DNA of 64,000 bases from Halalkalicoccus tibetensis (GCF_037996645.1 NZ_JBBMXV010000003.1:124001-188000); one strand, 5' to 3'. Numbered from the stretch's first letter, positions 18,035 through 27,487 are shown. The notes: generated from the letters alone by a model not told the origin. Numbers and translations are program-made.

Positions 18035-19324
18035 ATGTCCCCGCGGATCACCGACCCGTTCGAGATCGGTGGGCTGTCCGTCCCTAACCGACTGTACCGC
18101 GCGCCGCTCTTGGAGTGTGCCGGCAACGGCCCCGACGCCGTCGATACACTGATCCGCGAGCTCGAACCGGCCGCCGAGGCCGGCGCGGGCCTGCTCTTTC
18201 AGGGCGCGACGATCGTCCGTGGCGAGGGCGGCTGTGCGGCCCCCGGGATGACCCGCGTCCACGACCCCGAATTCGTCTCGCGGCTCGGGAAACTGACCGA
18301 CGCGATCGACGACCACGGCTCGCGGATCTTCGTCCAGCTCGAACACGGCGGGCTGCGGAGCATGGAGACCTGGCACGCCGGGTATCGTGCGGAGAACCCC
18401 GACCTGGAACAGCTCGCGGTCTCGCGCCCGCCGGGATTGCTCCGCATGGCGGATCGCCTCGGCGTCCTCGACTACGACCCGCACGTCCTCTCGATCGAGG
18501 AGGTCTACGAGCTGGCCGCCGATTTCGGCCGGGCAGCTGAGCGCTGTGTCGGAGCGGGCTACGACGGGGTCCACATCGCGGGCGCGAACATGGGGATCGT
18601 CCAACAGTTCCTCTCGCCCTTCTACAACCGTCGCGACGACGAGTTCGGGGGAAGCCTCACGAACCGCGTCCGGTTTCTCGCCGCGATCCACGACGAGATC
18701 CGCGAGCGTGCTGGCGACGTCCCGCTCGTGACGAAGGTCCCCGCCGAGACCGCAAGTCCCCCGGTGGTTCGCCGTCACCTCTCCGAGCACGACGCCGTCG
18801 AGATCTGCCGGGCCTGCGAGGCGATGGGCTACGACGCCGTCGTGCCCGTTCGGGGCTCCGTGTTCTGGGACATGAGCCTCGTCCGCGGCGAGCACCCCGA
18901 GCGCGCGTGGGCCGACGACCGCTTCAGGGCGGGCTACGAGGCGGCGTTCGGTGCCCGCTGGCGGGCGGTCGCGCTCGCGAACCGGATCCACGCCGCCGGC
19001 TTCGAGTTCGAGCCGGCGTGGAACGCCGACCTCTGCGAGCGGGTGCGCGAGGCGGTCTCGATTCCCGTGCTCTGCGAGGGCGGGATCCGCGGGCCCGAGA
19101 TCGGGGACGTGCTCGGCTCGGCGGCCGACGCCGTCGGAATGGGCCGGCCCTTCTACGCCGAGCCGCGCCTGCCGGCACGCGTGTTGGCGGGAGAGAGCGT
19201 CGTCTGTGAGAACTGCAACAACTGCACCGTCCCGCAGGTCGCGGGCGCCCGCGGGGTCTGTCGGACCCCGAGCGTGCTCGCGAAGCGGGGGCAGCTGGCC
19301 CGCGAGGGGGCGTACACGAACTGA
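18035..19324 (+). CDS. FMN-dependent oxidoreductase of the old yellow enzyme family
   Basis: A 429-residue TIM-barrel oxidoreductase. Visible features: FEIGGLSVPNRLYRAP at the start, QLEHGGL (about residue 105), the substrate region GYDGVHIAGANMG with QFLSPFYNRRDDEFGGS (about 175-205), and the phosphate-binding GGIRGPEIGDVL near 350. The C-terminal CENCNNC then a fourth cysteine recalls the iron-sulfur motif of 2,4-dienoyl-CoA reductase-like members, but the long flavin domain of those enzymes is absent. Substrate unknown. It overlaps the next gene by one base. Confidence 0.88.
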   Translation: MSPRITDPFEIGGLSVPNRLYRAPLLECAGNGPDAVDTLIRELEPAAEAGAGLLFQGATIVRGEGGCAAPGMTRVHDPEFVSRLGKLTDAIDDHGSRIFVQLEHGGLRSMETWHAGYRAENPDLEQLAVSRPPGLLRMADRLGVLDYDPHVLSIEEVYELAADFGRAAERCVGAGYDGVHIAGANMGIVQQFLSPFYNRRDDEFGGSLTNRVRFLAAIHDEIRERAGDVPLVTKVPAETASPPVVRRHLSEHDAVEICRACEAMGYDAVVPVRGSVFWDMSLVRGEHPERAWADDRFRAGYEAAFGARWRAVALANRIHAAGFEFEPAWNADLCERVREAVSIPVLCEGGIRGPEIGDVLGSAADAVGMGRPFYAEPRLPARVLAGESVVCENCNNCTVPQVAGARGVCRTPSVLAKRGQLAREGAYTN

Positions 19325-19803
19325 TGGTCGAGGTCGCCCTCCTGCTGGCCGTCGCGCTGCTGGTCTGTGGAGTGCTCGCGAGCTTCGTCCCGCTGGCGCC
19401 CGGCGCGCTGCTCTCGCTCGCCGGGATCTACGGCTACTGGTGGGCGACGGGCTACTCCGAACCGGGAACGGTCTTCCTCGTCGTGGCAACGTTCGTCGGA
19501 CTCGGAACGCTCGCGCTCGATTACCTCGCGAGCGCGCTCTCGACGCGGGCGGGCGGTGCGTCGTGGAAGACCACCGCGATCGCCGCCGTCGTGGGGCTGG
19601 CCCTGCTCCCCTTCACGGGCCCGGTCGGCGCGGTGGTCGGCGTGGCGCTCGCGGTCTTCGCCCTGGAGTTCAAGTCGACCGGGGACCTCGAGGGGAGCCT
19701 CCGGACGGCGTGGTACACCCTGTTGGGGATCCTGCTCTCGAAGGGGTTGCAGGTGTTGCTCACGGGAACGTTACTCGTCGGGTTCCTGTTCGTCGTCTGG
19801 TGA
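19324..19803 (+). CDS. DUF456 membrane protein
   Basis: A 159-residue integral membrane protein with four or five hydrophobic helices and two glycine-rich repeats (PLAPGALLSLAGI and PFTGPVGAVVGV), the pattern of DUF456. Function is unknown. The ATG overlaps the stop of the preceding oxidoreductase gene (TGATGG). The 3' end overlaps the convergent zinc-ribbon gene by 33 bases. Confidence 0.85.
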   Translation: MVEVALLLAVALLVCGVLASFVPLAPGALLSLAGIYGYWWATGYSEPGTVFLVVATFVGLGTLALDYLASALSTRAGGASWKTTAIAAVVGLALLPFTGPVGAVVGVALAVFALEFKSTGDLEGSLRTAWYTLLGILLSKGLQVLLTGTLLVGFLFVVW

Positions 19804-20028
19804 TCGCTCCAGGCGTGACCCGTCGCGCGGGCAGTACTCGAACCCCTCGTCCCGTGTCTTGAACCCACACCGAGGACAGCGCTTCGTCGGGGGCCGTGAG
19901 CGAAACAGGAAGGGGACGAACGGGATCAGCAGGAAGAACAGGAAGGTATCGAAGTACACCCACGCGAGAACGCTGATCGCGAGGCTCGCGAACAGGCCGA
20001 GGAGTGCCGTGAGCCAGCGGGCGTCCAT
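19771..20028 (-). CDS. small membrane protein with C-terminal zinc ribbon
   Basis: An 85-residue protein with two membrane helices (about residues 5-40; the second contains FDTFLFFLLIPF) followed by a zinc ribbon KRCPRCGF...YCPRDGSRLE and an acidic tail. Function unknown. The ATG at 20028 starts MDARWLTALLG. Its last 11 codons are antisense to the end of the DUF456 gene. Confidence 0.78.
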   Translation of the reverse strand: MDARWLTALLGLFASLAISVLAWVYFDTFLFFLLIPFVPFLFRSRPPTKRCPRCGFKTRDEGFEYCPRDGSRLERSPDDEQEPDE

Positions 20029-20112
20029 GCCGTTCGTAGCGGCCCCGCCGACAAGGGCGTGTCGCGGCTCGAATCCGTAGCTATAGGGCTCCCGAACACG
20101 TAGCCAGTGGAA

Positions 20113-20319
20113 ATGGCTTCGTTCGGAACCCGCATCGTGGAACTGCTGCCCCACTACATGGCGATGATCGCCGTGATGTTCGCGGTGCTGCTGGCGATCC
20201 AGGAGCTCTACGGCGACATCGGCTTCTGGCCCTCCTTCGCGGTCGCGATCCTGGTCGCGACGGCTTACCCCTTCGCCGTCCGCCGGCTCGGCTACGCCCC
20301 CGAGGCCTGGAAACGCTGA
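20113..20319 (+). CDS. small two-helix membrane protein
   Basis: A 68-residue protein with two membrane helices (about residues 10-30 and 38-54) and a basic end (RRLGYAPEAWKR). The ATG at 20113 is preferred to the GTG two codons upstream. No recognised family; similar small membrane proteins are common in haloarchaea. Confidence 0.68.
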   Translation: MASFGTRIVELLPHYMAMIAVMFAVLLAIQELYGDIGFWPSFAVAILVATAYPFAVRRLGYAPEAWKR

Positions 20320-20379
20320 ACAGCCGGCAGCATCGACCGGCTCTCGGGAGGGTATTTCGCTCCCGGTCCAACGGGGGAT

Positions 20380-21015
20380 ATGGAGACACGCGAGGTCATC
20401 GAGAGCCGCAAATCGGTCCACGACTACGCCGACGAGCCGCTCGACGACGACACGATCGAGTCGATCTTCGAGGCGACCCGCTACACTCCCTCGGGTTACA
20501 ACCTCCAGCCCTGGGAGTTCCTGCTGGTGCGCGAGGAGGGGAACCGCGAGCGCCTGCAGGAGTGTGCCGGCGGGCAGGAACACGTCACCGACGCGCCCGC
20601 CGCGGTGGTCGTGCTGGGCAACCTCGACCCCGCGGCCCACGCCGAGCGCACCTTCGACGACTGGGTCGAGAAGGGGTACCTGCCCAACGACGACGCGCGC
20701 GACGACCTGGTCGAGACCATCGAGGAGTGGCGCGACTGGCCCGAGGAGGAGCGGCGCGTCTGGACCACTCGGAGCACGGCGCTGGCGGCGATGACGCTGA
20801 TGTACGCCGCGTGGGACGAGGGCGTCGCGACCTGCCCGATGGAGGGGTTCGACCGGGAGGCGCTGATCGAGGAGTTCGACCTCGAGGGCTACGAGCCCGT
20901 GATGGTGCTGACGATGGGCTACCCCGCCGAGGGCGCCGACGCCATCGAGGGCGACCGGAAGCTGCGCCGCCCTGTCGAGGAGATCCTCCACAAGGAGTCG
21001 TTCGACGCCGAGTGA
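20380..21015 (+). CDS. nitroreductase-family protein
   Basis: A 211-residue FMN-binding protein of the nitroreductase family. The N-terminal IESRKSVHDYADEPLDD, the TPSGYNLQPWEF segment (about residue 38, flavin contact), and the late GYPAEG stretch are diagnostic. Such enzymes reduce nitro, quinone or enone groups with NAD(P)H; the physiological substrate is unknown. Single gene preceded by an SD-like GGGGGA sequence. Confidence 0.9.
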   Translation: METREVIESRKSVHDYADEPLDDDTIESIFEATRYTPSGYNLQPWEFLLVREEGNRERLQECAGGQEHVTDAPAAVVVLGNLDPAAHAERTFDDWVEKGYLPNDDARDDLVETIEEWRDWPEEERRVWTTRSTALAAMTLMYAAWDEGVATCPMEGFDREALIEEFDLEGYEPVMVLTMGYPAEGADAIEGDRKLRRPVEEILHKESFDAE

Positions 21016-21058
21016 GCGGCGGCGGACGCCTGAAGTAGCCCTCGCCCTTAGGGCGGGC

Positions 21059-22282
21059 ATGGACACGACGGTCCTCGTGATCGGCGGTGGGGCGACGGGC
21101 GCGGGCACGGCGCGCGACCTCGCGATGCGTGGGGTCGACGTCGCGCTGGTCGAGCGCGGCGACTTCGCGGGCGGGACCAGCGGGCGTTCCCACGGCCTGC
21201 TGCACAGCGGCGCGCGCTACGTCCCCGGCGACCGCGAGGGCGCCGAGGAGTGCATCGCGGAGAACAGGGTGTTGAAACGGATCGCCCCCCACTGCGTCAG
21301 CGATACTGGAGGACTCTTCGTCCAAGTCTCGGGCGACGACCCCGAGTTCTTCGAGGAGAAGCGCGCGGCCTGCGAGGAGCTCGGGATCGGGACCGAGGAG
21401 CTCTCCGCCGAGCAGGCGCGCGAGGAGGTCCCCGACCTCGCCGACGACGTCGAGCGGGCGCTTCGCGTGCCCGACGCGGTGATCCACCCCACGCGGCTGA
21501 CGGTCGCGAACGCCGCCGACGCACGCGAGCACGGGGCGACCCTGCTGCCGAACACGGAGGTAAGGGACCTGCTGGTCGAGGACGGCACGGTCCGGGGTGC
21601 GGTCGTCGACGACGGGTCGGGAGAGCGCGAGCTGCGCGCCGAGCACGTCGTCAACGCCACCGGGGCGTGGGCCGGGGAGCTCGCGGCGATGGCGGGCGTC
21701 GAGATGGAGATGGCACCCTCCAGCGGCGTGATGGTCGCCGTCGAGTACGACGGGCTCGATACGGTGCTCAACCGCGCCCGGCCCGCGGCCGACGGCGACA
21801 TCGTGGTCCCACACGACGAGCAGGTCGTGCTGGGGACGACCAGCGTCGATGTCGACGACCCCGACGAGTTCGAGCGCGACGATAGGGAGATCGACCGGAT
21901 GTTCGAGGAGTGTGGCGCCATGCTCTCGGGGCTCGATCCCGACCGGATCGACCGGGTCTACTGGGGGGTCCGTCCGCTCTACAGCGCCGACCGCGAGCGC
22001 CACGCGGGCCGGCAGATCTCGCGGGGCTTCTACCTGCTCGATCACGACGAGCGCGACGGCGTTTCGGGTTTCTCGAGCATCGTCGGCGGGAAGCTCACGA
22101 CCTACCGGGCGATGGCCGAGGCGACGGCCGACCACGTCGCCGAGCGGGTGGGCCGCGAGGGGGAGTGTTCCACCGCCGAAGAGCCGCTCGTGGGCCACGA
22201 CGCTCCGGGGAGGATCGACGAACTGGTGGCGGAGTTCGAGGCCAACAACCCCGCCGACTCGGACGTCATCGGCAGCCCGTAG
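21059..22282 (+). CDS. FAD-dependent glycerol-3-phosphate dehydrogenase-like protein
   Basis: A 407-residue flavoprotein starting with the dinucleotide fold VLVIGGGATGAGTARDL, then GTSGRSHGLLHSGARY (about residue 40) and a C-terminal GGKLTTYRAMAE (about 343), all as in GlpA/GlpD. It ends soon after that point and lacks the C-terminal BFD/ferredoxin-like domain usual in haloarchaeal GlpA; no glpB or glpC follows. It could therefore be a paralogue using another electron acceptor or substrate. Only 18 bases separate a GGGCGGGC sequence and the ATG from the preceding intergenic stretch. Confidence 0.8.
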   Translation: MDTTVLVIGGGATGAGTARDLAMRGVDVALVERGDFAGGTSGRSHGLLHSGARYVPGDREGAEECIAENRVLKRIAPHCVSDTGGLFVQVSGDDPEFFEEKRAACEELGIGTEELSAEQAREEVPDLADDVERALRVPDAVIHPTRLTVANAADAREHGATLLPNTEVRDLLVEDGTVRGAVVDDGSGERELRAEHVVNATGAWAGELAAMAGVEMEMAPSSGVMVAVEYDGLDTVLNRARPAADGDIVVPHDEQVVLGTTSVDVDDPDEFERDDREIDRMFEECGAMLSGLDPDRIDRVYWGVRPLYSADRERHAGRQISRGFYLLDHDERDGVSGFSSIVGGKLTTYRAMAEATADHVAERVGREGECSTAEEPLVGHDAPGRIDELVAEFEANNPADSDVIGSP

Positions 22283-22327
22283 GGGGTGCCCGAACCCACT
22301 TGTGGCGGGCACGCCGACTCGAACGGG

Positions 22328-23332
22328 ATGAGCGATACCAATCGACAGTGGATCCTGGCGAGCCGGCCCGAGGGGAAGCCGACCGAGGACGACTTCGAGC
22401 TCGCCGAAGGGGAGGTGCCCGAGCCCGACGCCAACGAGGTGCTCGTGCGCATGCGCTACCTCTCGGTTGATCCCTACATGCGCGGGCGGATGCGCGACGA
22501 GGAGTCCTACGCCGACCCGTGGGAGGTCGGCGAGCCCATGCGGGCGGGCGTCGTCGGCGAGGTCGAAGAGTCGAACCACGACGCGTTCGAGGCGGGCGAC
22601 GTCGTCACCGGCAACCTGAAGTGGGCCGAGCGCTCGCTGGCCCTCGGGGGCGAGCTGACGCCGGTCGACCCGGATCTCGCGCCGATCTCGACGGCGCTGG
22701 GAGTACTGGGAATGCCCGGTCGGACGGCCTACTTCGGGACCCTGGAGGTCGCCGAGCCGAGGCCGGGCGACACGATGGTCGTCTCGGGGGCCGCGGGCGC
22801 GGTCGGCTCCGTCGTCGGCCAGATCGCCCGGATGGCGGGCGCCCGCGTCGTCGGCATCGCCGGCTCCGATCGAAAATGCGACTGGCTGACCGACGATCTG
22901 GGCTTCGACGCGGCGGTGAACTACAAGGAGGAGGACGTCCGCGAGGCGCTCTCGTCGGCCTGTCCGAACGGGATCGACGCCTACTTCGACAACGTGGGCG
23001 GGGAGATCACCGACGCGGTCTTCGCGAACCTGAACGTCGACGCCCGGGTGGCGGTCTGCGGGCAGATCTCGCTGTACAACGCCGAGGAGCTCCCGACCGG
23101 TCCGCGCAAGCTCGGCACCCTGATCGAGAAGCGCGCCCGGGTCGAGGGCTTTCTCGTCGGCGATTTCGCACCCCGGTTCGGGGCCGCGACCGAGCGCCTC
23201 GGCCAGTGGGTAAGCGAGGGCGAACTTCGGTACGAGGAGACGATCACCGAGGGGTTCGAGAACGCGCCCGCCGCCTTCATCGGGCTGTTCGAGGGCGAGA
23301 ACGTCGGCAAACAGCTCGTGGAACTGGACTGA
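22328..23332 (+). CDS. NADP-dependent MDR oxidoreductase (CurA/leukotriene reductase type)
   Basis: A 334-residue zinc-free medium-chain reductase. RMRYLSVDPYMRGRM (about residue 40) and the cofactor loop SGAAGAVGSVVGQIA (about 155) define the prostaglandin reductase/CurA group, and NYKEEDV plus YFDNVGGEI follow. Such enzymes reduce the double bond of alpha,beta-unsaturated carbonyl compounds. The ATG (MSDTNRQWIL) is 46 bases after the previous gene. Confidence 0.9.
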   Translation: MSDTNRQWILASRPEGKPTEDDFELAEGEVPEPDANEVLVRMRYLSVDPYMRGRMRDEESYADPWEVGEPMRAGVVGEVEESNHDAFEAGDVVTGNLKWAERSLALGGELTPVDPDLAPISTALGVLGMPGRTAYFGTLEVAEPRPGDTMVVSGAAGAVGSVVGQIARMAGARVVGIAGSDRKCDWLTDDLGFDAAVNYKEEDVREALSSACPNGIDAYFDNVGGEITDAVFANLNVDARVAVCGQISLYNAEELPTGPRKLGTLIEKRARVEGFLVGDFAPRFGAATERLGQWVSEGELRYEETITEGFENAPAAFIGLFEGENVGKQLVELD

Positions 23333-23426
23333 GTCGGCACGACCGACCCGGATCGCGTGAGCTAAGTTAACAAACACATCCAGAAGGGTATTAACGACTC
23401 GGGCGCTAGTATCAGTCGATAGAGAG

Positions 23427-24017
23427 ATGTGGCCATGGGAACACGTGATCGTCGGCTACGTCGCCTACTCACTGTTCAGCCACCTCGTGTATCGCGAGGG
23501 GCCGAGCGGGGGAGCGGCGCTGGCGGTGGTGTTCGCGTCGCTGCTGCCGGACCTGATCGACAAGCCGCTGGCCTGGCAGTTCGGGGTCTTCCCCGGCGGC
23601 TACTCGATCGGGCACTCGGTGTTCGTCGCGGTGCCGGTCTCGATCCTCGTCGGCGTCCTCGCCCACCGGTACGGCCGTCCGCGCGTCGGGCTCGCCTTCG
23701 GGGTCGGCTACCTGCTACACCTGCCGAGCGACCTCCTGCCGACGTACGTCCGGGAGGGATGGGTGCCGTACGAGCGGATCCTCTGGCCGCTCGAACAGGC
23801 CGAGGGCGAGCACGGCCACGGGCTGCTCGAGGGCTTTCTGGGTACCGCCCTCCCCTACGCCTACCAGATCGTGACGCTCGATCTGTCGCCGTATCTGCTC
23901 TTCCAGCTCGGGCTAATGGGTTGTGCGTTCCTGCTGTGGGTCTACGACGGGATGCCGATCCTCCGGGAGGCGGTCGTCGGCACGCATCGCCGGGTCGCGG
24001 GGTCCGAGAGCCCCTAA
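23427..24017 (+). CDS. membrane-bound metal-dependent hydrolase (YdjM-like)
   Basis: A 196-residue protein with about five membrane helices. Histidines and acidic residues sit in the pattern of the YdjM/LexA-regulated DUF457 group: WEHVIVGY, SLLPDLIDKP, SIGHSVFVAV and LLHLPSDLLP. These are putative metal ligands. Substrate unknown. A TATTAAC box about 35 bases upstream is the likely promoter. Confidence 0.8.
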   Translation: MWPWEHVIVGYVAYSLFSHLVYREGPSGGAALAVVFASLLPDLIDKPLAWQFGVFPGGYSIGHSVFVAVPVSILVGVLAHRYGRPRVGLAFGVGYLLHLPSDLLPTYVREGWVPYERILWPLEQAEGEHGHGLLEGFLGTALPYAYQIVTLDLSPYLLFQLGLMGCAFLLWVYDGMPILREAVVGTHRRVAGSESP

Positions 24018-24141
24018 TCGTGTAATCTGAGAACATCCCTTACGGCCACACACAGGAGGGAGCGTATCGAGGGGGTTATGCGGGGGCTAAAACGTGTTGG
24101 GAGCGGAATAAGGAAAAGTAAGCACGTGCTATAGTGGAACG

Positions 24142-25530
24142 ATGGGACGTAAACCGAATCGAAGACATTTCCTGGCTGCAGTCGGTGCCGGCACGTTCGC
24201 CCTGTCGGGCTGTACTGACGACCTGCTGGGCGACGAGGAAGGAGACGGCGGCGAGGACGACACCGACGACGAGGACGACGGACTCCTCGACGGCGAGGAC
24301 GACGAGGAACAGCAGGCCACGCCGCCCGCGATCGACGGCGGCGAGGTGGTCAGCGACTTCGACGAGGACATCGACGAGTGGTACGCGCTCGCCGGCGAGG
24401 TCTCCGCCGACGAGGAGAACGCCCTCACCGGCTCACAGACCGTCCGGATCGACGGCGAGGACGCCTCCGCGGGGATCGGCCGCTCGTTCCCCGACGGACT
24501 GGACATGGAGAACCAGCACCTCTCGCTCGCCCTGCGGGTGGACAACCCCCGCCCCGCCCGCGTGACGGTCCGGATCATGGCCCCCGGCCAGGCCGACCAG
24601 CTCTGGAGCACGCGAACCGTCCTCGGTCCCTACGAGGGCTGGCAGCGCATGGACGTCGGCTACACCGGCCAGCGCGGCGAGCCGTTCCTCGACGACGTTC
24701 AGGAGATCCAGATCACCCTCGAGGACCCCAACGCCGAGGAGAACGGCGAGGAGGACGAGGGGGCCGACGCCGCCGAGGAGGAGGCCGAGGGCGACGACGA
24801 CGAGGAGAACCAGGAGGACGGGATCACCTTCTTCGTCGACGACCTGCGCATGACGCCCGCGGCCGATCAGGGCTACGTGATGCTCACCTTCGACGACGGC
24901 GTCGAGAGCCAGTACGAGAACGCCTTCCCGCTGCTCGAGGAACACGACATGCAGGGCGCCGCAGCGGTCGTCCCGAGCTCGCTCAACCGCGAGGGCCGGC
25001 TGACGATCGACCACCTGCGCGAGATGCGCGACGCGGGCTGGGACATCTCCTCGCACCCCGAGGGCGAGGCGTTCATGGAGCTCGAGGATCCGGACGCGAT
25101 CCGCGAGACCATCGAATCCGACTACGAGTACCTCGACCAGCGCGGGTTCCCCGACGGCGCGCGCTCGATGTTCGTCCCGTACCATCGCACCAACGAGGAG
25201 GTCGTCGAGATCACCCGCGACTACCACGACTTGAGCGCGTACTTCGGCGGGACGACGAGCAACGTCCCGTTCACCGACCCGCTGCACCTCTCGCGGGTCG
25301 ACATGCACGACCTCGACGGCTTCACGAGCCTCATCGACTCGGCCGCCGAGCACAACCAGCTCGCGATCGGGCTCGCCCACGGGGTCGTCCCCGAGGACGA
25401 GATCGACGACGACCCGCTCGCGGACATGACGATCGAACAGCTCGAAGAACTGATCGAGTACATCGAGGAGAGCGACGTCCAGGTCGTCACGCCCTCCGAC
25501 CTGCTCGACGCGGACCCCGACGAACTGTAA
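24142..25530 (+). CDS. polysaccharide deacetylase-type lipoprotein
   Basis: A 462-residue secreted protein. MGRKPNRRHFLAAVGAG followed by LSGC is a Tat lipoprotein signal. An acidic linker follows, then a beta-sandwich domain (about 60-235) with another acidic insertion, then a NodB-like domain from LTFDDGVESQYENA (about 252). The TFDD aspartates and the SSHP histidine match metal ligands of carbohydrate esterase family 4; GLAHGVV late in the chain may hold the catalytic histidine. It likely removes acetyl groups from a surface glycan, outside the cell (inference). Confidence 0.88.
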   Translation: MGRKPNRRHFLAAVGAGTFALSGCTDDLLGDEEGDGGEDDTDDEDDGLLDGEDDEEQQATPPAIDGGEVVSDFDEDIDEWYALAGEVSADEENALTGSQTVRIDGEDASAGIGRSFPDGLDMENQHLSLALRVDNPRPARVTVRIMAPGQADQLWSTRTVLGPYEGWQRMDVGYTGQRGEPFLDDVQEIQITLEDPNAEENGEEDEGADAAEEEAEGDDDEENQEDGITFFVDDLRMTPAADQGYVMLTFDDGVESQYENAFPLLEEHDMQGAAAVVPSSLNREGRLTIDHLREMRDAGWDISSHPEGEAFMELEDPDAIRETIESDYEYLDQRGFPDGARSMFVPYHRTNEEVVEITRDYHDLSAYFGGTTSNVPFTDPLHLSRVDMHDLDGFTSLIDSAAEHNQLAIGLAHGVVPEDEIDDDPLADMTIEQLEELIEYIEESDVQVVTPSDLLDADPDEL

Positions 25531-25608
25531 GCCCGCGTCGCCGAACCGCCGGACTCGACTTCCGACCGATCGTCGGCTTCCTGCGCGATCTATCCGCCTA
25601 CTCCAGTG

Positions 25609-26610
25609 CTATCCGTGCTCGGAGAGCCGACCCGCGACCTCGCCCGCGAGCCGTTTGGCCCGTCCGCCCGCCGAGCGGTCGAACGGGTAGGTGACGCCGG
25701 TGAGCTCCTCCGAGAGCTCCCAGAGCCGGGCTGCGTCCTCGCGGTCGTGGGAGGCGTCGCTCGAGTCCTGGACCGCCGGCGCGCCGCGCATGTTCCTGAA
25801 CCCGTCGGGGCCGACGTACTCCCCGCCCTCGATTTCGGGATGGGTCGCGGCATACAGGAGTGGGAGCGCGCCGGCCTCGGCGTCCTGGGCGAGCAGCGCG
25901 TTCATCGCTCCCATCGCCCAGAGCCGGAGCTTCGAGCCCTGCATCTCCGGACCCCGCCGTTGGAGGTCGGTCGCGGCGTAGCCCGGGTGGCAGGCGACGC
26001 TCGTCACCTCGAGGTTCGCCTCCCGGAGCCGCCGGTCGAGCTCGTAGGCGAAGAGCAGGTTCGCGAGCTTCGACTGGGCGTAGGCGCCCCAGGGGTCGTA
26101 CTCGTCCTCGCCGTGGAGGTCCTCGAAGTCGATCTCACCGCTCTCGTGGACCGCGCTGCTCTGGGTCACCACGCGGGTCTCGCCGCCGGTCCCGATCAGC
26201 CGGTCGAGCAGCAGGCCCGTCAGCGCGAAATGACCCAGGTGGTTGACGCCGAACTGGGTCTCGAAGCCCTGTTCGGTCTCGGTCCGGGGGATCGCCATCA
26301 CGCCCGCGTTGTTACAGAGGACGTGCAGCGACGGGTAGGTCGCCTCGAACTCCTCGGCGAACGCCCGCACCGACTCGAGGTCGGCCAGGTCACACTCGTG
26401 GACCGACAGCGAGGCGCTCGGGAGCTGCTCGCGGATCGAGTCGGCGGCCTCGTGCCCGCGCTCGACGCTCCGACAGGCCATCACGACGTGCCCGCCCTTG
26501 CGCGCGAACTCCTTGGTGGCCTCGTAGCCCAGCCCGGTGTTCGCGCCCGTGACGACGATGGTGCTTCCCGAGAGGTCCTGCATCTCGTCGGCCGTCCAGT
26601 TGTCCGCCAT
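25609..26610 (-). CDS. short-chain dehydrogenase (retinol dehydrogenase-like)
   Basis: A 333-residue SDR. The cofactor motif TGANTGLGYEA (about residue 21), NNAGVM (about 98), the catalytic serine in TQSSAVHES and YAQSK (Tyr and Lys, about 178-182) are all intact. The length and the GFETQFGVNHLGHF stretch place it near WW-domain oxidoreductase/retinol dehydrogenase relatives. NADP use is likely from the basic CRS after the second strand. Substrate unknown. Single gene convergent with the deacetylase gene. Confidence 0.9.
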   Translation of the reverse strand: MADNWTADEMQDLSGSTIVVTGANTGLGYEATKEFARKGGHVVMACRSVERGHEAADSIREQLPSASLSVHECDLADLESVRAFAEEFEATYPSLHVLCNNAGVMAIPRTETEQGFETQFGVNHLGHFALTGLLLDRLIGTGGETRVVTQSSAVHESGEIDFEDLHGEDEYDPWGAYAQSKLANLLFAYELDRRLREANLEVTSVACHPGYAATDLQRRGPEMQGSKLRLWAMGAMNALLAQDAEAGALPLLYAATHPEIEGGEYVGPDGFRNMRGAPAVQDSSDASHDREDAARLWELSEELTGVTYPFDRSAGGRAKRLAGEVAGRLSEHG

Positions 26611-26666
26611 GGGAAAGAGTAGGGACTGGGGACGCTAAACGCTTGGTGCCGCGGCGATCGCGAGCC

Positions 26667-26903
26667 TCAGCCCTCGATCGTGAGCGTGCCGTTGTTCGTC
26701 GAGACCTCGTCGGCGCCCTCGGGCAGCTCGAACTCCACCTGGTGGTCGTCGGCGACGACGATCGCCGTGTCGCCGACGATGTCGATCGCCATCTCGTCGG
26801 CCCCGCCGAAGTCGACCGCGATGACGGTGCCGTCGTCGTACTCTACTCGATCGACGAGGACGTCCTGCTGGTCGACGGAACGCAGTTCTCGGGGCGTTTC
26901 CAT
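26667..26903 (-). CDS. small beta-rich haloarchaeal protein, Hsp20-like
   Basis: A 78-residue acidic protein with regularly spaced beta strands (RVEYDDGTVIAVDF, MAIDIVGDTAIVV, VEFELPEGADEV, NGTLTIEG). The ending NNGTLTIEG is like the last strand of alpha-crystallin domains, but the protein is shorter than an Hsp20. A family of haloarchaeal proteins with this look exists; function is unknown. Confidence 0.7.
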   Translation of the reverse strand: METPRELRSVDQQDVLVDRVEYDDGTVIAVDFGGADEMAIDIVGDTAIVVADDHQVEFELPEGADEVSTNNGTLTIEG

Positions 26904-26966
26904 GTCTATCGGTTGGGCCGCGGGACCGATAAGGGCGCTGCCGGCAAGGGGAAGCCGCCCGGACCG

Positions 26967-27371
26967 CTATTCGGGGCTCGGCTCCTCGACGTGCGAGAGG
27001 TAGGCGGTGAGGTCGGTGGTCGTCACGATCCCGACGACGCCCTCACTCTCGTCGACGACCGGGAGGTGATGGAAGCCGTGTTCGATCATCGTATCGGCGG
27101 CCTCGCGGAGGTCCGTGTTCGCGGTGGTCGTCCTCACGTCGGTGCTCATGTACTCGCCGACGGCGGTCTCCGCGGCGGACCGACCCTCGGCGCTCAGCCG
27201 CACGAAGTCCGTCGCCGTCAGGATCCCCTCGAGGGCGTTACCCTCGCTCACGACGACGACCGACCCGATCCCGGTGTCGCGCATCTTCCCGGCGGCCTCG
27301 CTCAGCGGCGTCTCGGCCGAAACGGTCCGGACCGGCGAGGACATCAGCCGACCGACGAACATGTCCGTCAT
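26967..27371 (-). CDS. two-CBS-domain protein
   Basis: A 134-residue protein consisting of one Bateman module: CBS 1 at about residues 5-62 (MSSPVRTVSAETPL, GIGSVVVV, GILTATDF) and CBS 2 at about 70-126 (MSTDVRTTTANTDL, HHLPVVDESEGVVGIVTTTD). Stand-alone modules of this kind sense nucleotides and regulate other proteins. It lies alone between two small minus-strand genes. Confidence 0.9.
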   Translation of the reverse strand: MTDMFVGRLMSSPVRTVSAETPLSEAAGKMRDTGIGSVVVVSEGNALEGILTATDFVRLSAEGRSAAETAVGEYMSTDVRTTTANTDLREAADTMIEHGFHHLPVVDESEGVVGIVTTTDLTAYLSHVEEPSPE

Positions 27372-27487
27372 GTCCGTTCTTCAGGCTCGCCGGCGAATAA
27401 AGTTGGCGTCGGGAGCGATCGCTCTACGGGAGCAGTCGTCCGAAAAAGCGTCGAGATGTGTAAACCGCTAGGACGTCACGAACCGCC

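Noticed and set aside
20585-23377. Open frame of 930 codons on the minus strand
   Set aside because: It lies opposite the nitroreductase, GlpA-like and MDR genes and has no recognisable motif; a GC-rich shadow.
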